The notes beneath the pieces were generated by a model that was not told where the DNA came from, did not search any database, and saw nothing but the letters and a program-made list of their open reading frames with translations. A stretch of DNA of 8,858 nucleotides. Source: an uncultured bacterium (GTDB lineage: Bacteria; Patescibacteriota; Patescibacteriia; UBA1558; GWA2-36-10). Where the stretch lies: positions 1 to 8,858 of the forward strand of contig CALMZN010000043.1 in assembly GCA_937870675.1 (NCBI GenBank). The letters are read 5' to 3'. Every line of letters starts with the position of its first letter. Within the stretch, counting starts at the first letter, position 1. A program made the position numbers and the translations under genes. Of the stretch, positions 1-6,379 are shown piece after piece.

Positions 1-1
1 T

Positions 2-100
2 GAACCACTGACCGCTGTAGTCAGGGGAGCTGGAAAAATACTGGATGATTTGGAGCATCTAAAAGAAATATTATTGTCACCAACTAAGGACTTGAGCTAA
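2..100 (+). CDS. mreB: MreB, rod-shape actin homologue (C-terminal end only)
   Basis: This is the last 32 codons of a gene whose start lies before the window. The reading frame from base 2 gives a peptide beginning EPLTAVVRGAGKILDDLEHL and ending in a TAA stop. The pattern PLTxVxRGxGKxLDxLxxL is the typical C-terminal helix region of MreB, which forms membrane-bound ATP-dependent filaments that position the wall-elongation machinery. It sits 7 nt before mreC, the usual mreB-mreC-mreD order. It is not a copy of the end of the second mreB at 4743: the equivalent stretch there reads DSLLCVARGTGIALENLESY, so the two are diverged paralogues. Only the C-terminus is visible, so ATPase motifs cannot be checked. 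Confidence 0.85.
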   Translation, partial: EPLTAVVRGAGKILDDLEHLKEILLSPTKDLS

Positions 101-107
101 AGCTAAT

Positions 108-842
108 ATGCTGAGGTTAAATTTAAAATTATTTGGCTTGTGTTTGGTGGCTATTTTTTTGCTGATACTACTTAAGAATAGCCAAATTTTTGATTTTGGT
201 GTGTTTGTCAGAACACTTTTTGTGCCAAAAGATTCAGTTAATAGATTGTTGGCTTCTGGTGATGATTTGCAACAAGATTATCAAAAACTGCTGGTAGCCA
301 ATGCCAAATTGCTAGCCCTAAAATCCGAAAATGAACAATTGAGAAATTTATTAAATTTTCGTGAGGAAAAAAAATATAATTTGGAGCTAGCCAATATTTT
401 GAGTCGCGATCCAATCAATAAAAATTTACTGTTAATCAACGCCGGATCAAATAGTGGTGTGAATTTTGGACAGGCCGTAGTTGTGAACAATGGCATCATG
501 GTTGGTAAAATATCAGCCGTCAATTCTGATTCGGCCGTGGTACGGCTAGTGATTGACAATGGTAGCAAAATAGCGGTGCGAGTAGGGGACGAGCAGTCAG
601 TGTCTGGGGTCTTGAGTGGTTCATTTGGCTTGGGCATGAGTTTGAGTTTTATACCCCAGTCCCAAGAGATCAAAAAAAATGATTTGGTCTACACTTCGGA
701 TTTGAATCATGATATACCGCCAGGACTTGTTGTGGGACGCATTGGCGAAATCAAGGCCGAAGCTGAGGAATTATTCAAGGTGGCGACAGTTGATCCGATA
801 GTTGATTTGAACACCTTGAGTGTGGTAGCAATAGTAAAATAA
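108..842 (+). CDS. mreC: MreC, rod-shape-determining scaffold protein
   Basis: MreC is a bitopic membrane protein whose extracytoplasmic part self-assembles and activates PBP2/RodA for lateral wall synthesis. The 244-residue product has one N-terminal membrane segment (about residues 7-23), a charged, leucine-rich coiled-coil stretch (about 52-86) and a beta-rich domain with the family pattern LxxDPxxxxLLINAGSNSGV (about 98-118), followed by GxxVVVNNGIMVGKI (121-135). A second beta lobe contains DIPPGLVVGRIGEI (202-215). The length is near the short end for MreC, and there is no long C-terminal tail. ATG 108 directly precedes the membrane helix. No good Shine-Dalgarno is present; an AAGGA lies too far upstream (86-90). 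It is 7 nt after the mreB fragment and 1 nt before mreD, so it is probably co-transcribed with both. Confidence 0.93.
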   Translation: MLRLNLKLFGLCLVAIFLLILLKNSQIFDFGVFVRTLFVPKDSVNRLLASGDDLQQDYQKLLVANAKLLALKSENEQLRNLLNFREEKKYNLELANILSRDPINKNLLLINAGSNSGVNFGQAVVVNNGIMVGKISAVNSDSAVVRLVIDNGSKIAVRVGDEQSVSGVLSGSFGLGMSLSFIPQSQEIKKNDLVYTSDLNHDIPPGLVVGRIGEIKAEAEELFKVATVDPIVDLNTLSVVAIVK

Positions 843-843
843 T

Positions 844-1344
844 ATGAGATATGTTGCGGTGCTAATATTATTTTTAGTATCATTGTATTTTCATCTGGTA
901 CTAAATTTTTATGGCAATGGTTGGCAGTATGTTCAACCATTTTTGATCAGCTTATTGTTGATATATTTTAACATCAAGGAAGAGTGGGTGTCTTACGCTT
1001 TTGCCTTAGTGGCTGGCGTTTTACTGGATTCGATTTCAGCTCTGTTTGGTTTTCACACTATTGTTTTTATATCTGTTATTTTTATTTTAAAAAATTTACA
1101 GTTAACCACCTTTACTTCAAAAAATATACTGACAGTTTTGGCGCTTACTGGCTTTTCTTTTATTTTATACTGGCTGTTTGTATTTTTAGCACACAGTGCG
1201 TTTAACATAGCCGATTATGATATTGACCCAAATCATTTGGGGGCTATTTTAAAAGGCGTGGTCATTAATATTTTTGTGGTTATATTTTGGCATGTCTGGC
1301 ACTATAATTTTTGGATAAAAAAGCATGAAAAACAATCCTTTTAA
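844..1344 (+). CDS. mreD: MreD, rod-shape-determining membrane protein
   Basis: MreD is the small integral membrane partner of MreC in the elongasome. The 166-residue product is very hydrophobic, with about five to six predicted membrane segments (roughly residues 3-22, 31-43, 48-66, 70-83, 94-117 and 133-156). The pattern AGVLLDSISALFGFHT (57-72) matches the conserved G-x-x-x-D segment of the MreD family. The C-terminus is short and basic (KKHEKQ). The start ATG 844 lies 1 nt after the mreC stop, and the last 20 nt overlap the start of the PBP2 gene, which suggests translational coupling. Sequence similarity among MreD proteins is low, so the call rests on topology, the short motif and its position between mreC and mrdA. 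Confidence 0.9.
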   Translation: MRYVAVLILFLVSLYFHLVLNFYGNGWQYVQPFLISLLLIYFNIKEEWVSYAFALVAGVLLDSISALFGFHTIVFISVIFILKNLQLTTFTSKNILTVLALTGFSFILYWLFVFLAHSAFNIADYDIDPNHLGAILKGVVINIFVVIFWHVWHYNFWIKKHEKQSF

Positions 1345-3229
1345 AATACAAGAAGGAGAAGTTAAGGATGCTCGAGTCAAGGATTTTTTTGTTGACAAAA
1401 AAGCTGGTGATTATTTGGATTTTGAATTTGTGTCACGCGGTCAAAATCTGGGTAAATTTGCCAGTGATCAAAAAATAAAAAATGCTTTAATTATTTTTTT
1501 CGGCTGTATTTGTTTGTTGCTTTTGCGAGCCACCTATTTACAAATATTGAGAGGCAGTTATTATCGTGACATAGCCGAAGGCAATAGGATTAGGACAGAA
1601 GTTATTACCGCTAATCGTGGTTTGATTTATGATAGATTTGGTAATCTGTTGGTGCGCAATATTTCTTATTTTTTTCTTTATATAGACAAAGCCATTTGGG
1701 ATAGCCACCAGAGCCAACAATTGGAAATTACCAGCTTGGTGGAAAAAAACTTGTCTTTAAATCAAGAAGAGTTTCAAAAGCGCTTGACGAGTGCTGACAA
1801 AAACAACAAGATTCTGATTTACGAAAATGTGCCTTATGATCAGGCAGTGGCTTTGATGGTGGTCAGTGAAAAATATCCCGCTCTAAAAGTTTCCTATGAG
1901 CCGCGACGCCAGTATTTGTCAACTGGGCAATTTTCTCACATTTTGGGTTATTTGGGTGTAGTCAATGAGCAAGATTTAAAAAATAACCCCAATTACACTT
2001 TTCTTGATAGAATTGGTCGCACTGGTGTGGAAAGTATTTATGAAAAAGAATTAAAAGGAATTGATGGCAAAAGACAGACTGAGGTTGATGCTTTGTTTAA
2101 TGAAAAAAGTTTGGTTTCATACATTGAGCCAGTAGCTGGTCATGACATAGTTTTGACTATTGACGCCAAGGCCCAAAACAAATTGGCAGAGATAATGCAA
2201 CAAAATGCTGAGCGAACCGGAAAATATAAAATGGCGGCTGTTGTTTTGGATCCCAATGACGGCGGTGTTATTGCCATGAATAGCTTGCCGCTCTATGACA
2301 ATAATATATTTACCACAATTTTGGATAATGACGCTTATGCTAATATAGTCCAAGATCCCAATTTGCCCTTGCTCAATAGAGCTGTCAGTGGAGAATATCC
2401 CCTTGGCTCAGTATTTAAACTAGTTATGGGTTCAGCTGGCTTACAAGAAAAGATAGTTGATGATAAATTTGCGGTCTTAAGTACGGGAGGCATCAATGTT
2501 GGTGGCAGTTTTTTTCCTGACTGGAGATCGAGTGGTCATGGTCAGACAAATATATACTGGGCCATTGCTGATTCGGTTAATACCTTTTTTTATTCATTAG
2601 GTGGAGGCAATAACCAGTGGATCAACGAAGGTTTGGGTGTGGATCGCATTATTAATTACGCCAAAAAATTTGGTTTAGGTGTAAAAACAGGCATTGATTT
2701 GCCAGCTGAAGCCAATGGTTTTCTGCCCAGCAAAGAGTGGAAAGAAGAAACTACTAAAGAAAGGTGGTACTTGGGCGATACTTACAACTTATCAATTGGT
2801 CAGGGTTATCTTTTGACTACGCCTATACAGGCCGCTTCTTTGGTGTCATATTTTGCCAATCATGGAAAAATATTTACGCCGCACATTATTAAGGAAGTAA
2901 AAAATGGTGAAGTAGCTGTAAATTATGAACCAAAAATGGCTTTGACTAATGTGGTGGATTCTGTTAATTTAGAGATAATTCGTCAAGCTTTGCGTGAAAC
3001 CGTGCTTCGTGGCACTGCTCAGAGTTTGCAATCAGTGTCAGTTGAAGTGGCAGGTAAAACGGGCACGGCTCAGTTTAACCGCAACAAAGCTCCTCATTCT
3101 TGGTTTGTGGCCTTTGCGCCATATGACCAGCCAAAAGTTGCTGTGTCAGTAATTGTGGAAGAGGGTGGTGATACAGGATTAGCGGTCACTGTAGTCAGGC
3201 AATTTATGGAGTGGTATTTTTCGCAATAA
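1325..3229 (+). CDS. mrdA: Penicillin-binding protein 2, elongation-specific D,D-transpeptidase
   Basis: This class B PBP cross-links peptidoglycan during elongation, working with RodA and activated by MreC. The 634-residue protein has one membrane anchor (about 53-71), a PBP dimerisation domain starting at RGLIYDRFGNLL (98-109) and including GRTGVE (231-236), and a C-terminal transpeptidase domain. All three catalytic motifs are present: SxxK as S362-V-F-K365 after EYPLG, SxN as S417-V-N419, and KTG at 578-580 followed by TAQ. The length is normal for PBP2. The anchor is preceded by about 52 mostly charged cytoplasmic residues, longer than the roughly 20 usual in well-known PBP2 proteins. 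The start overlaps the mreD end by 20 nt, with only a weak GGA upstream. It could be called pbpA/pbp2; context favours the elongation enzyme over the divisome FtsI. Confidence 0.94.
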   Translation: MKNNPFKIQEGEVKDARVKDFFVDKKAGDYLDFEFVSRGQNLGKFASDQKIKNALIIFFGCICLLLLRATYLQILRGSYYRDIAEGNRIRTEVITANRGLIYDRFGNLLVRNISYFFLYIDKAIWDSHQSQQLEITSLVEKNLSLNQEEFQKRLTSADKNNKILIYENVPYDQAVALMVVSEKYPALKVSYEPRRQYLSTGQFSHILGYLGVVNEQDLKNNPNYTFLDRIGRTGVESIYEKELKGIDGKRQTEVDALFNEKSLVSYIEPVAGHDIVLTIDAKAQNKLAEIMQQNAERTGKYKMAAVVLDPNDGGVIAMNSLPLYDNNIFTTILDNDAYANIVQDPNLPLLNRAVSGEYPLGSVFKLVMGSAGLQEKIVDDKFAVLSTGGINVGGSFFPDWRSSGHGQTNIYWAIADSVNTFFYSLGGGNNQWINEGLGVDRIINYAKKFGLGVKTGIDLPAEANGFLPSKEWKEETTKERWYLGDTYNLSIGQGYLLTTPIQAASLVSYFANHGKIFTPHIIKEVKNGEVAVNYEPKMALTNVVDSVNLEIIRQALRETVLRGTAQSLQSVSVEVAGKTGTAQFNRNKAPHSWFVAFAPYDQPKVAVSVIVEEGGDTGLAVTVVRQFMEWYFSQ

Positions 3230-3230
3230 T

Positions 3231-3268
3231 TTGTTAAGATGAGAGTAATAATCAATATATAATAAAAT
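3231..3268 (+). promoter_or_regulatory. Possible sigma70-type promoter for a leaderless greA transcript
   Basis: The 39-nt gap between mrdA and greA is the largest inside the shape operon. It contains a perfect TATAAT (3258-3263). The -35 candidates are weak: TTAAGA (3234-3239, 18-nt spacer) or TTGTTA (3231-3236, 21-nt spacer). Transcription would start about 7 nt after the -10 box, essentially at the greA ATG, giving a leaderless mRNA. No Shine-Dalgarno precedes this ATG, which fits leaderless initiation. The AT-rich background makes a chance TATAAT possible. Confidence 0.4.
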
Positions 3269-3730
3269 ATGGAGGAAAAAAAAGTTTTTACACAAGAAGG
3301 TTTAAATAATTTAATTCGTGAGCTTAGTGAATTGAAGAATTTTAAACGCAAAGAAGTGGCTGATCGCATCAAGTCAGCCAAGGAGTTTGGTGATCTCTCA
3401 GAAAACGCTGAATACCAAGAGGCCAAAGAACAACAGGGTTTTATTGAAGGTCGCATTATGCAATTGGAGGCCCTGATCAAAACAGCCGTAGTGGCTGAGA
3501 CCAGTGGACATGGAAAGTTGATTGGCATTGGTTCGCACGTTGAAGTGGAGAAAAATAATCAAAAAATGAGCTTTACCATTGTTGGCAGTACCGAGGCCGA
3601 TCCAGTAAACAAGAAAATTTCACATGAGTCACCATTAGGTCAGGCCTTGCTTGGTCACAAAGTCGGTGATGAAGTTGAGGTTAAGTTGCCAAATGGTATA
3701 GCGCAGTATAAAATATTTGCTATTAAATGA
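3269..3730 (+). CDS. greA: Transcription elongation factor GreA
   Basis: GreA enters the secondary channel of RNA polymerase and stimulates cleavage of backtracked RNA. The 153-residue product has the usual length and both domains. The N-terminal coiled-coil (about 1-75) carries the signature GDLSENAEY at 41-49, with the acidic tip residues D42 and E45 that coordinate the catalytic Mg2+. The C-terminal FKBP-like domain includes IVGSTEADP (104-112), the SPLGQALLGHKVGDEV segment (121-136) and a closing beta strand. ATG 3269 is the only sensible start: upstream there is no Shine-Dalgarno, while a GGAGG lies just inside the coding sequence with no later start in range. It ends in TGA, overlapping the following mreB as ATGA. 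It is a transcription factor placed within a cell-shape gene set. Confidence 0.95.
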   Translation: MEEKKVFTQEGLNNLIRELSELKNFKRKEVADRIKSAKEFGDLSENAEYQEAKEQQGFIEGRIMQLEALIKTAVVAETSGHGKLIGIGSHVEVEKNNQKMSFTIVGSTEADPVNKKISHESPLGQALLGHKVGDEVEVKLPNGIAQYKIFAIK

Positions 3731-4743
3731 TTTTTGTAAAAAAAATTGGAATAGACCTAGGCACGACCTATACTTTGGTTTATGTGCCAAAAAGAGGTAT
3801 TGTGATCAATGAACCCAGTGTGGTTGCTATTTCAGTTTTTGATAAAAAAGTTTTAGCCGTAGGCGATGAAGCCAGAGAAATGATTGGTCGCACGCCTGAT
3901 TCTATAATTGCCACGCGTCCTTTGAAAAATGGCGTAATAGCTGACTACAAAACTACCGAGAGTATGTTGCGTTATTTTATTAACAAAGCCGTGGGTGGCA
4001 TGAAAATATTCCGGCCAGAAGTAATGATCGCTGTGCCAGCTGGCATCACCTCTACGGAGCGCCGAGCCGTGATCGATGCCACGTTAGCTGCTGGAGCCAA
4101 AGCAGCTTTTATTATCAAAGAGCCGATTGCGGCCGCTATCGGCGCGGATATTCCTATTGGCTCGGCCTCTGGACACATGATAGTGGACATGGGTGGCGGT
4201 ACTAGTGAAATTGCTGTTATATCTTTGGGTGGTATTGTGGCCAATACTTCAGTGCGCATCGGTGGCAATAAATATGACGCCGCTATCGGTGAATATGTAA
4301 AAAAGAAATATAATTTGGCCATTGGTGAAAGATCAGCCGAAGAAGTAAAAATTAAAATTGGTTCAGCGCAATATTTACCTAAAGGTGAGAAATTATATAT
4401 GGATGTCAAAGGACGAGATATGCTGACGGGTTTGCCACGGACTATCATGATCAGCTCTGATGATGTGACAGAGGCCTTACAGAATGAATTACAGGGTTTG
4501 ATAACAGCCGTGAAATCCGTGCTTTATCAGACACCTCCGGAGCTATCGGCTGATATTATGGACAAAGGCATGGTCTTGTCTGGTGGCACAGCTCTACTTC
4601 GAAATATGGATAAGTTGTTGTCGCAAGCCACTGGTGTGCCAGCTTATGTGGCTGAGGATTCGTTGTTGTGCGTGGCTCGCGGTACTGGTATTGCCTTGGA
4701 GAATTTGGAATCATACAAAAGAAGTATTTTATCGGCCAAATAA
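3727..4743 (+). CDS. mreB: MreB/Mbl-type rod-shape actin homologue (complete second copy)
   Basis: This full-length bacterial actin (338 residues, normal for MreB) forms ATP-dependent filaments under the membrane. The phosphate-1 loop is IGIDLGTTYT (7-16), with D10. The connecting region holds RPLKNGVIADY (64-74), and KEPIAAAIGA (131-140) contains the probable catalytic E132. The phosphate-2 motif is DMGGGTSE (154-161), and the adenosine motif is GMVLSGGTALLRNM (281-294). The N-terminus begins only six residues before the phosphate-1 loop, leaving no room for an amphipathic membrane helix of the E. coli type. Membrane contact could instead use the hydrophobic loop around I94-F95; this is inference. 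The start overlaps the greA stop by 4 nt (ATGA), implying coupled translation. It differs from the MreB whose end lies at 2-100, so it may act like Mbl or MreBH as a second filament. Confidence 0.94.
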   Translation: MIFVKKIGIDLGTTYTLVYVPKRGIVINEPSVVAISVFDKKVLAVGDEAREMIGRTPDSIIATRPLKNGVIADYKTTESMLRYFINKAVGGMKIFRPEVMIAVPAGITSTERRAVIDATLAAGAKAAFIIKEPIAAAIGADIPIGSASGHMIVDMGGGTSEIAVISLGGIVANTSVRIGGNKYDAAIGEYVKKKYNLAIGERSAEEVKIKIGSAQYLPKGEKLYMDVKGRDMLTGLPRTIMISSDDVTEALQNELQGLITAVKSVLYQTPPELSADIMDKGMVLSGGTALLRNMDKLLSQATGVPAYVAEDSLLCVARGTGIALENLESYKRSILSAK

Positions 4744-4744
4744 T

Positions 4745-5842
4745 ATGATTATTGGTTTAGAAGCAACTCGCGCCAATCACCGGCACAAAACTGGAACCGA
4801 GTGGTATGCTTGGCACATTATTCAAGAATTCAAAAAATTAAATACTCCTCACAAGTTTGTTTTATATTATAATCAAGAATTAGAGTCGGCGTTGTCGGAA
4901 CGCTCCGACCATTTTATTTTTAGACGCCTAAAGTGGCCTTTCAAAAAATTGTGGACTAATCTGCGTTTGGGCTTAGAGCTCGTAATCAAGCCGGTGGATA
5001 TTTTCTTTGCTACTAATGCCGTGCCATTTTTTCATCGCGGGAAAATGGTTTATACAGTTCATGATTTAGGATTTTTGCGCCACCCCAAATTATATCATCC
5101 ATTGGCCAGGCCCTATCACAAATTAGCGCATTATTTTGGTGTCCGGCAGGCGCAGAAAATAATAGTGCCGTCAGAAGCCACCAAAAAAGATTTGCTTTAT
5201 TATTTTCCCCAAGCCAAAGATAAAGTCAAAGTAATATATTTGGGCTTTGATGATCAACAATTCAAAATTTTATCAGAAAGTGAAAAAGAGGAAATCAAGC
5301 AAAAATTTGATTTGCCAAAAAATTATATTTTATATATTGGACGCTTAGAAACCAAAAAAAATATTCAAAATCTTTTGCGCGCTTATAAGCTCTGCAATAA
5401 AAAATCGCGCTTGGTTTTGGCCGGTTCCGAAGGCCGACATGGTATCCAAGAAATAAAAAAGCTTTTATCTGATCCAGAGCTGAAATCAAACGTTTCAGTT
5501 TTGGGCTATGTCAGCCAAAAGGACTACGTGCGTTTGATGGGCGCGGCTAGCGTTTTTGTTTTTCCCTCAAGGTTTGAAGGTTTTGGTATTCCACTTTTGG
5601 AAGCCATGGCTTGCGGTGTGCCTATTATCTGCTCGGACTTGCCAGTCCTGCATGAAGTAGCAGGCGAGTGTGCTATTTATTTTGATCCTAGAAATATTAC
5701 AGATATAGCCAAAGCTATTAATCGCCTGGCAGAGGATTCTGTACTGCAAAGACAGCTGATAAACACTGGCTTGGCTCGCGTCAAAAAATTCTCTTGGACA
5801 AAATGCGCTCGGGAGTCATTGGATTTTATTGTTGACAAATAG
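4745..5842 (+). CDS. GT4-family glycosyltransferase (group 1)
   Basis: This is a retaining GT-B glycosyltransferase that probably adds a sugar from a nucleotide donor to a lipid-linked surface glycan in the cytoplasm. The 365-residue product starts with a Rossmann strand (MIIGLEATRA) and a glycine-bearing loop KTGTEW (15-20). It continues with VYTVHDLGFLRHP (102-114) and the donor-domain pattern YIGRLETKKNIQNLL (197-211). The GT4 E-x7-E motif is E278 to E286 within FEGFGIPLLEAMACGVPII (277-295). ATG 4745 lies 1 nt after the mreB stop and directly precedes the first strand. The frame stays open upstream to 4583, but that would add 54 unrelated residues overlapping mreB, so it was not used. Donor and acceptor cannot be told from sequence. 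The last codons contain the rnpB -35 box. Confidence 0.88.
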   Translation: MIIGLEATRANHRHKTGTEWYAWHIIQEFKKLNTPHKFVLYYNQELESALSERSDHFIFRRLKWPFKKLWTNLRLGLELVIKPVDIFFATNAVPFFHRGKMVYTVHDLGFLRHPKLYHPLARPYHKLAHYFGVRQAQKIIVPSEATKKDLLYYFPQAKDKVKVIYLGFDDQQFKILSESEKEEIKQKFDLPKNYILYIGRLETKKNIQNLLRAYKLCNKKSRLVLAGSEGRHGIQEIKKLLSDPELKSNVSVLGYVSQKDYVRLMGAASVFVFPSRFEGFGIPLLEAMACGVPIICSDLPVLHEVAGECAIYFDPRNITDIAKAINRLAEDSVLQRQLINTGLARVKKFSWTKCARESLDFIVDK

Positions 5843-5860
5843 TTAATTTTATTGTATTAT
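5832..5860 (+). promoter_or_regulatory. Strong sigma70-type promoter of rnpB
   Basis: A perfect TTGACA (5832-5837) is followed after 17 nt by TATTAT (5855-5860), and a perfect TATAAT overlaps it at 5858-5863. With the 17-nt spacing, transcription is predicted to start at about 5867-5868, exactly where the 5' strand of the RNase P P1 helix begins. The -35 box lies within the final codons of the glycosyltransferase gene (stop at 5840-5842), so the promoter is nested in its 3' end. Confidence 0.82.
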
Positions 5861-5867
5861 AATAATC

Positions 5868-6330
5868 GTCTAAATAACCCAGATGATCGCCCTTCTACGC
5901 TCCTCACTGCGTTCGGAGCTTCGAAGGGCAAGCCCCTTGTTTACGAGAGTAAGAAGAGGGCCTGCCCTCCGTAGCTCAAGCGTAGCGCAGAGCGTAGGAG
6001 GGAGGAAAGTCCGAACACCATTGGCCGAGCTTAGCTCGGCGGGTAGTTGATAACGTCAACTGGCTTGAAGGGCGACTTTCAGGTCAAGACAAGTACAACA
6101 GAAAATATTCCTTTATCCATAGCTTCGGTTGTGGATAGTGAGGGTGAAATTGTCAGATAATGAGCTGACACGTTACTTTGGTGACAAAGTAAAAGAGGTA
6201 AACTCTACTCGGTGAAAGGTTAAATAGGTCAAGCTGAGCTTGACGGGTAAACCGCTTGAGCCCATGAGCAATCATGGGCCTAGATAGATGATCATCCTCG
6301 ACAGAATTCGGCTTACAGGGTTATTTAGAC
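5868..6330 (+). ncRNA. rnpB: RNase P RNA (type A-like), catalytic subunit
   Basis: This is the ribozyme that removes 5' leaders from pre-tRNAs. Conserved blocks are AGGAAAGTCCGAACACC (6003-6019), AGTACAACAGA (6092-6102), GAGGGTGAAA (6140-6149), GGTAAACTC (6197-6205) and GACAGAATTCGGCTTAC (6300-6316). The ends pair as a perfect 13-bp P1 (5868-5880 with 6318-6330). P2 is GATGATC/GATCATC (5882-5888 with 6290-6296). P4 pairs AG-CCGAA with TTCGG-CT around one bulged T (6008-6015 with 6307-6313), replacing the common CCGGG/CCCGG. Other hairpins are P8 (6046-6060, TAACG loop as in E. coli), P12 (6114-6137, TTCG loop), P13 (6151-6170), P14 (6173-6192, GTGA loop) and P18 (6261-6278, GCAA loop). The GGT for tRNA CCA pairing is at 6246-6248. 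At 463 nt it is longer than usual because of P3. No clear terminator follows; the 3' end may arise by processing. Confidence 0.96.
5889..6002 (+). repeat. Pair of inverted palindromic repeats forming an expanded P3 arm of rnpB
   Basis: Unit 1 (5889-5929) and unit 2 (5964-6002) are related in inverted orientation; both read CCCT-x-CTACGCTC ... GAGCT-x-CG-x-AGGG on one strand or the other. They can pair with each other: 5890-5902 with 5990-6002 makes 13 pairs including one G-T, and 5916-5929 with 5964-5977 makes 12 of 14 pairs. This gives one long arm capped by a hairpin at 5932-5961 with a GAGA loop. Each unit is also an imperfect palindrome able to fold alone (5889-5895 with 5923-5929; 5965-5970 with 5997-6002). 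The arm starts right after P2 and ends right before the P4 strand, the exact place of P3. The form recalls REP/MITE-type elements, but only a genome search can show whether it is dispersed. Confidence 0.75.
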
Positions 6331-6332
6331 AT

Positions 6333-6361
6333 TTTACTATTTATCTTAATCTTGTTATTAT
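6333..6361 (+). promoter_or_regulatory. Possible promoter for the sugar-phosphate transferase gene
   Basis: The 49 nt between the rnpB 3' end and the next ATG hold TTTACT (6333-6338, 4 of 6 matches to the -35 consensus) and TATTAT (6356-6361, 5 of 6) with a 17-nt spacer. A start near 6368 would leave a leader of about 12 nt with a weak AGG (6368-6370) before ATG 6380. The stretch is very AT-rich, so this is only suggestive; read-through from rnpB is the alternative. Confidence 0.33.
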
Positions 6362-6379
6362 AAAGTCAGGCAAAAATGT

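Noticed and set aside
1353..1478. Strong AAGGAG site (1353-1358) 9 nt before an out-of-frame ATG (1368) opening a 36-codon frame inside mrdA
   Set aside because: The spacing is good, but the peptide overlaps the PBP2 coding sequence and has no recognised features. A run of K/E codons easily produces AAGGAG by chance.
3972..4448. 158-residue open frame on the minus strand within the second mreB
   Set aside because: It lies wholly opposite a gene with intact actin-family motifs and has no recognisable domain; it is a by-product of codon use on the other strand. The same applies to minus-strand frames at 281-673, 2117-2353, 3094-3528 and 8043-8357.
4583..4744. Upstream extension of the first glycosyltransferase frame to an ATG at 4583
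   Set aside because: The extra 54 residues overlap the well-supported mreB C-terminus in another frame and do not resemble a GT4 start, whereas ATG 4745 begins exactly at the first Rossmann strand.
5868..6330. tRNA, riboswitch or CRISPR array in the gene-poor stretch 5843-6379
   Set aside because: The conserved blocks and the P1, P2 and P4 pairings identify RNase P RNA. The two repeats are inverted palindromes within it, not direct repeats with spacers, and there is no tRNA cloverleaf.
6331..6360. Rho-independent terminator after rnpB
   Set aside because: The only stem at the end is P1 itself, whose 5' strand is 440 nt away, and the bases that follow are mixed A/T without a clean T-run.
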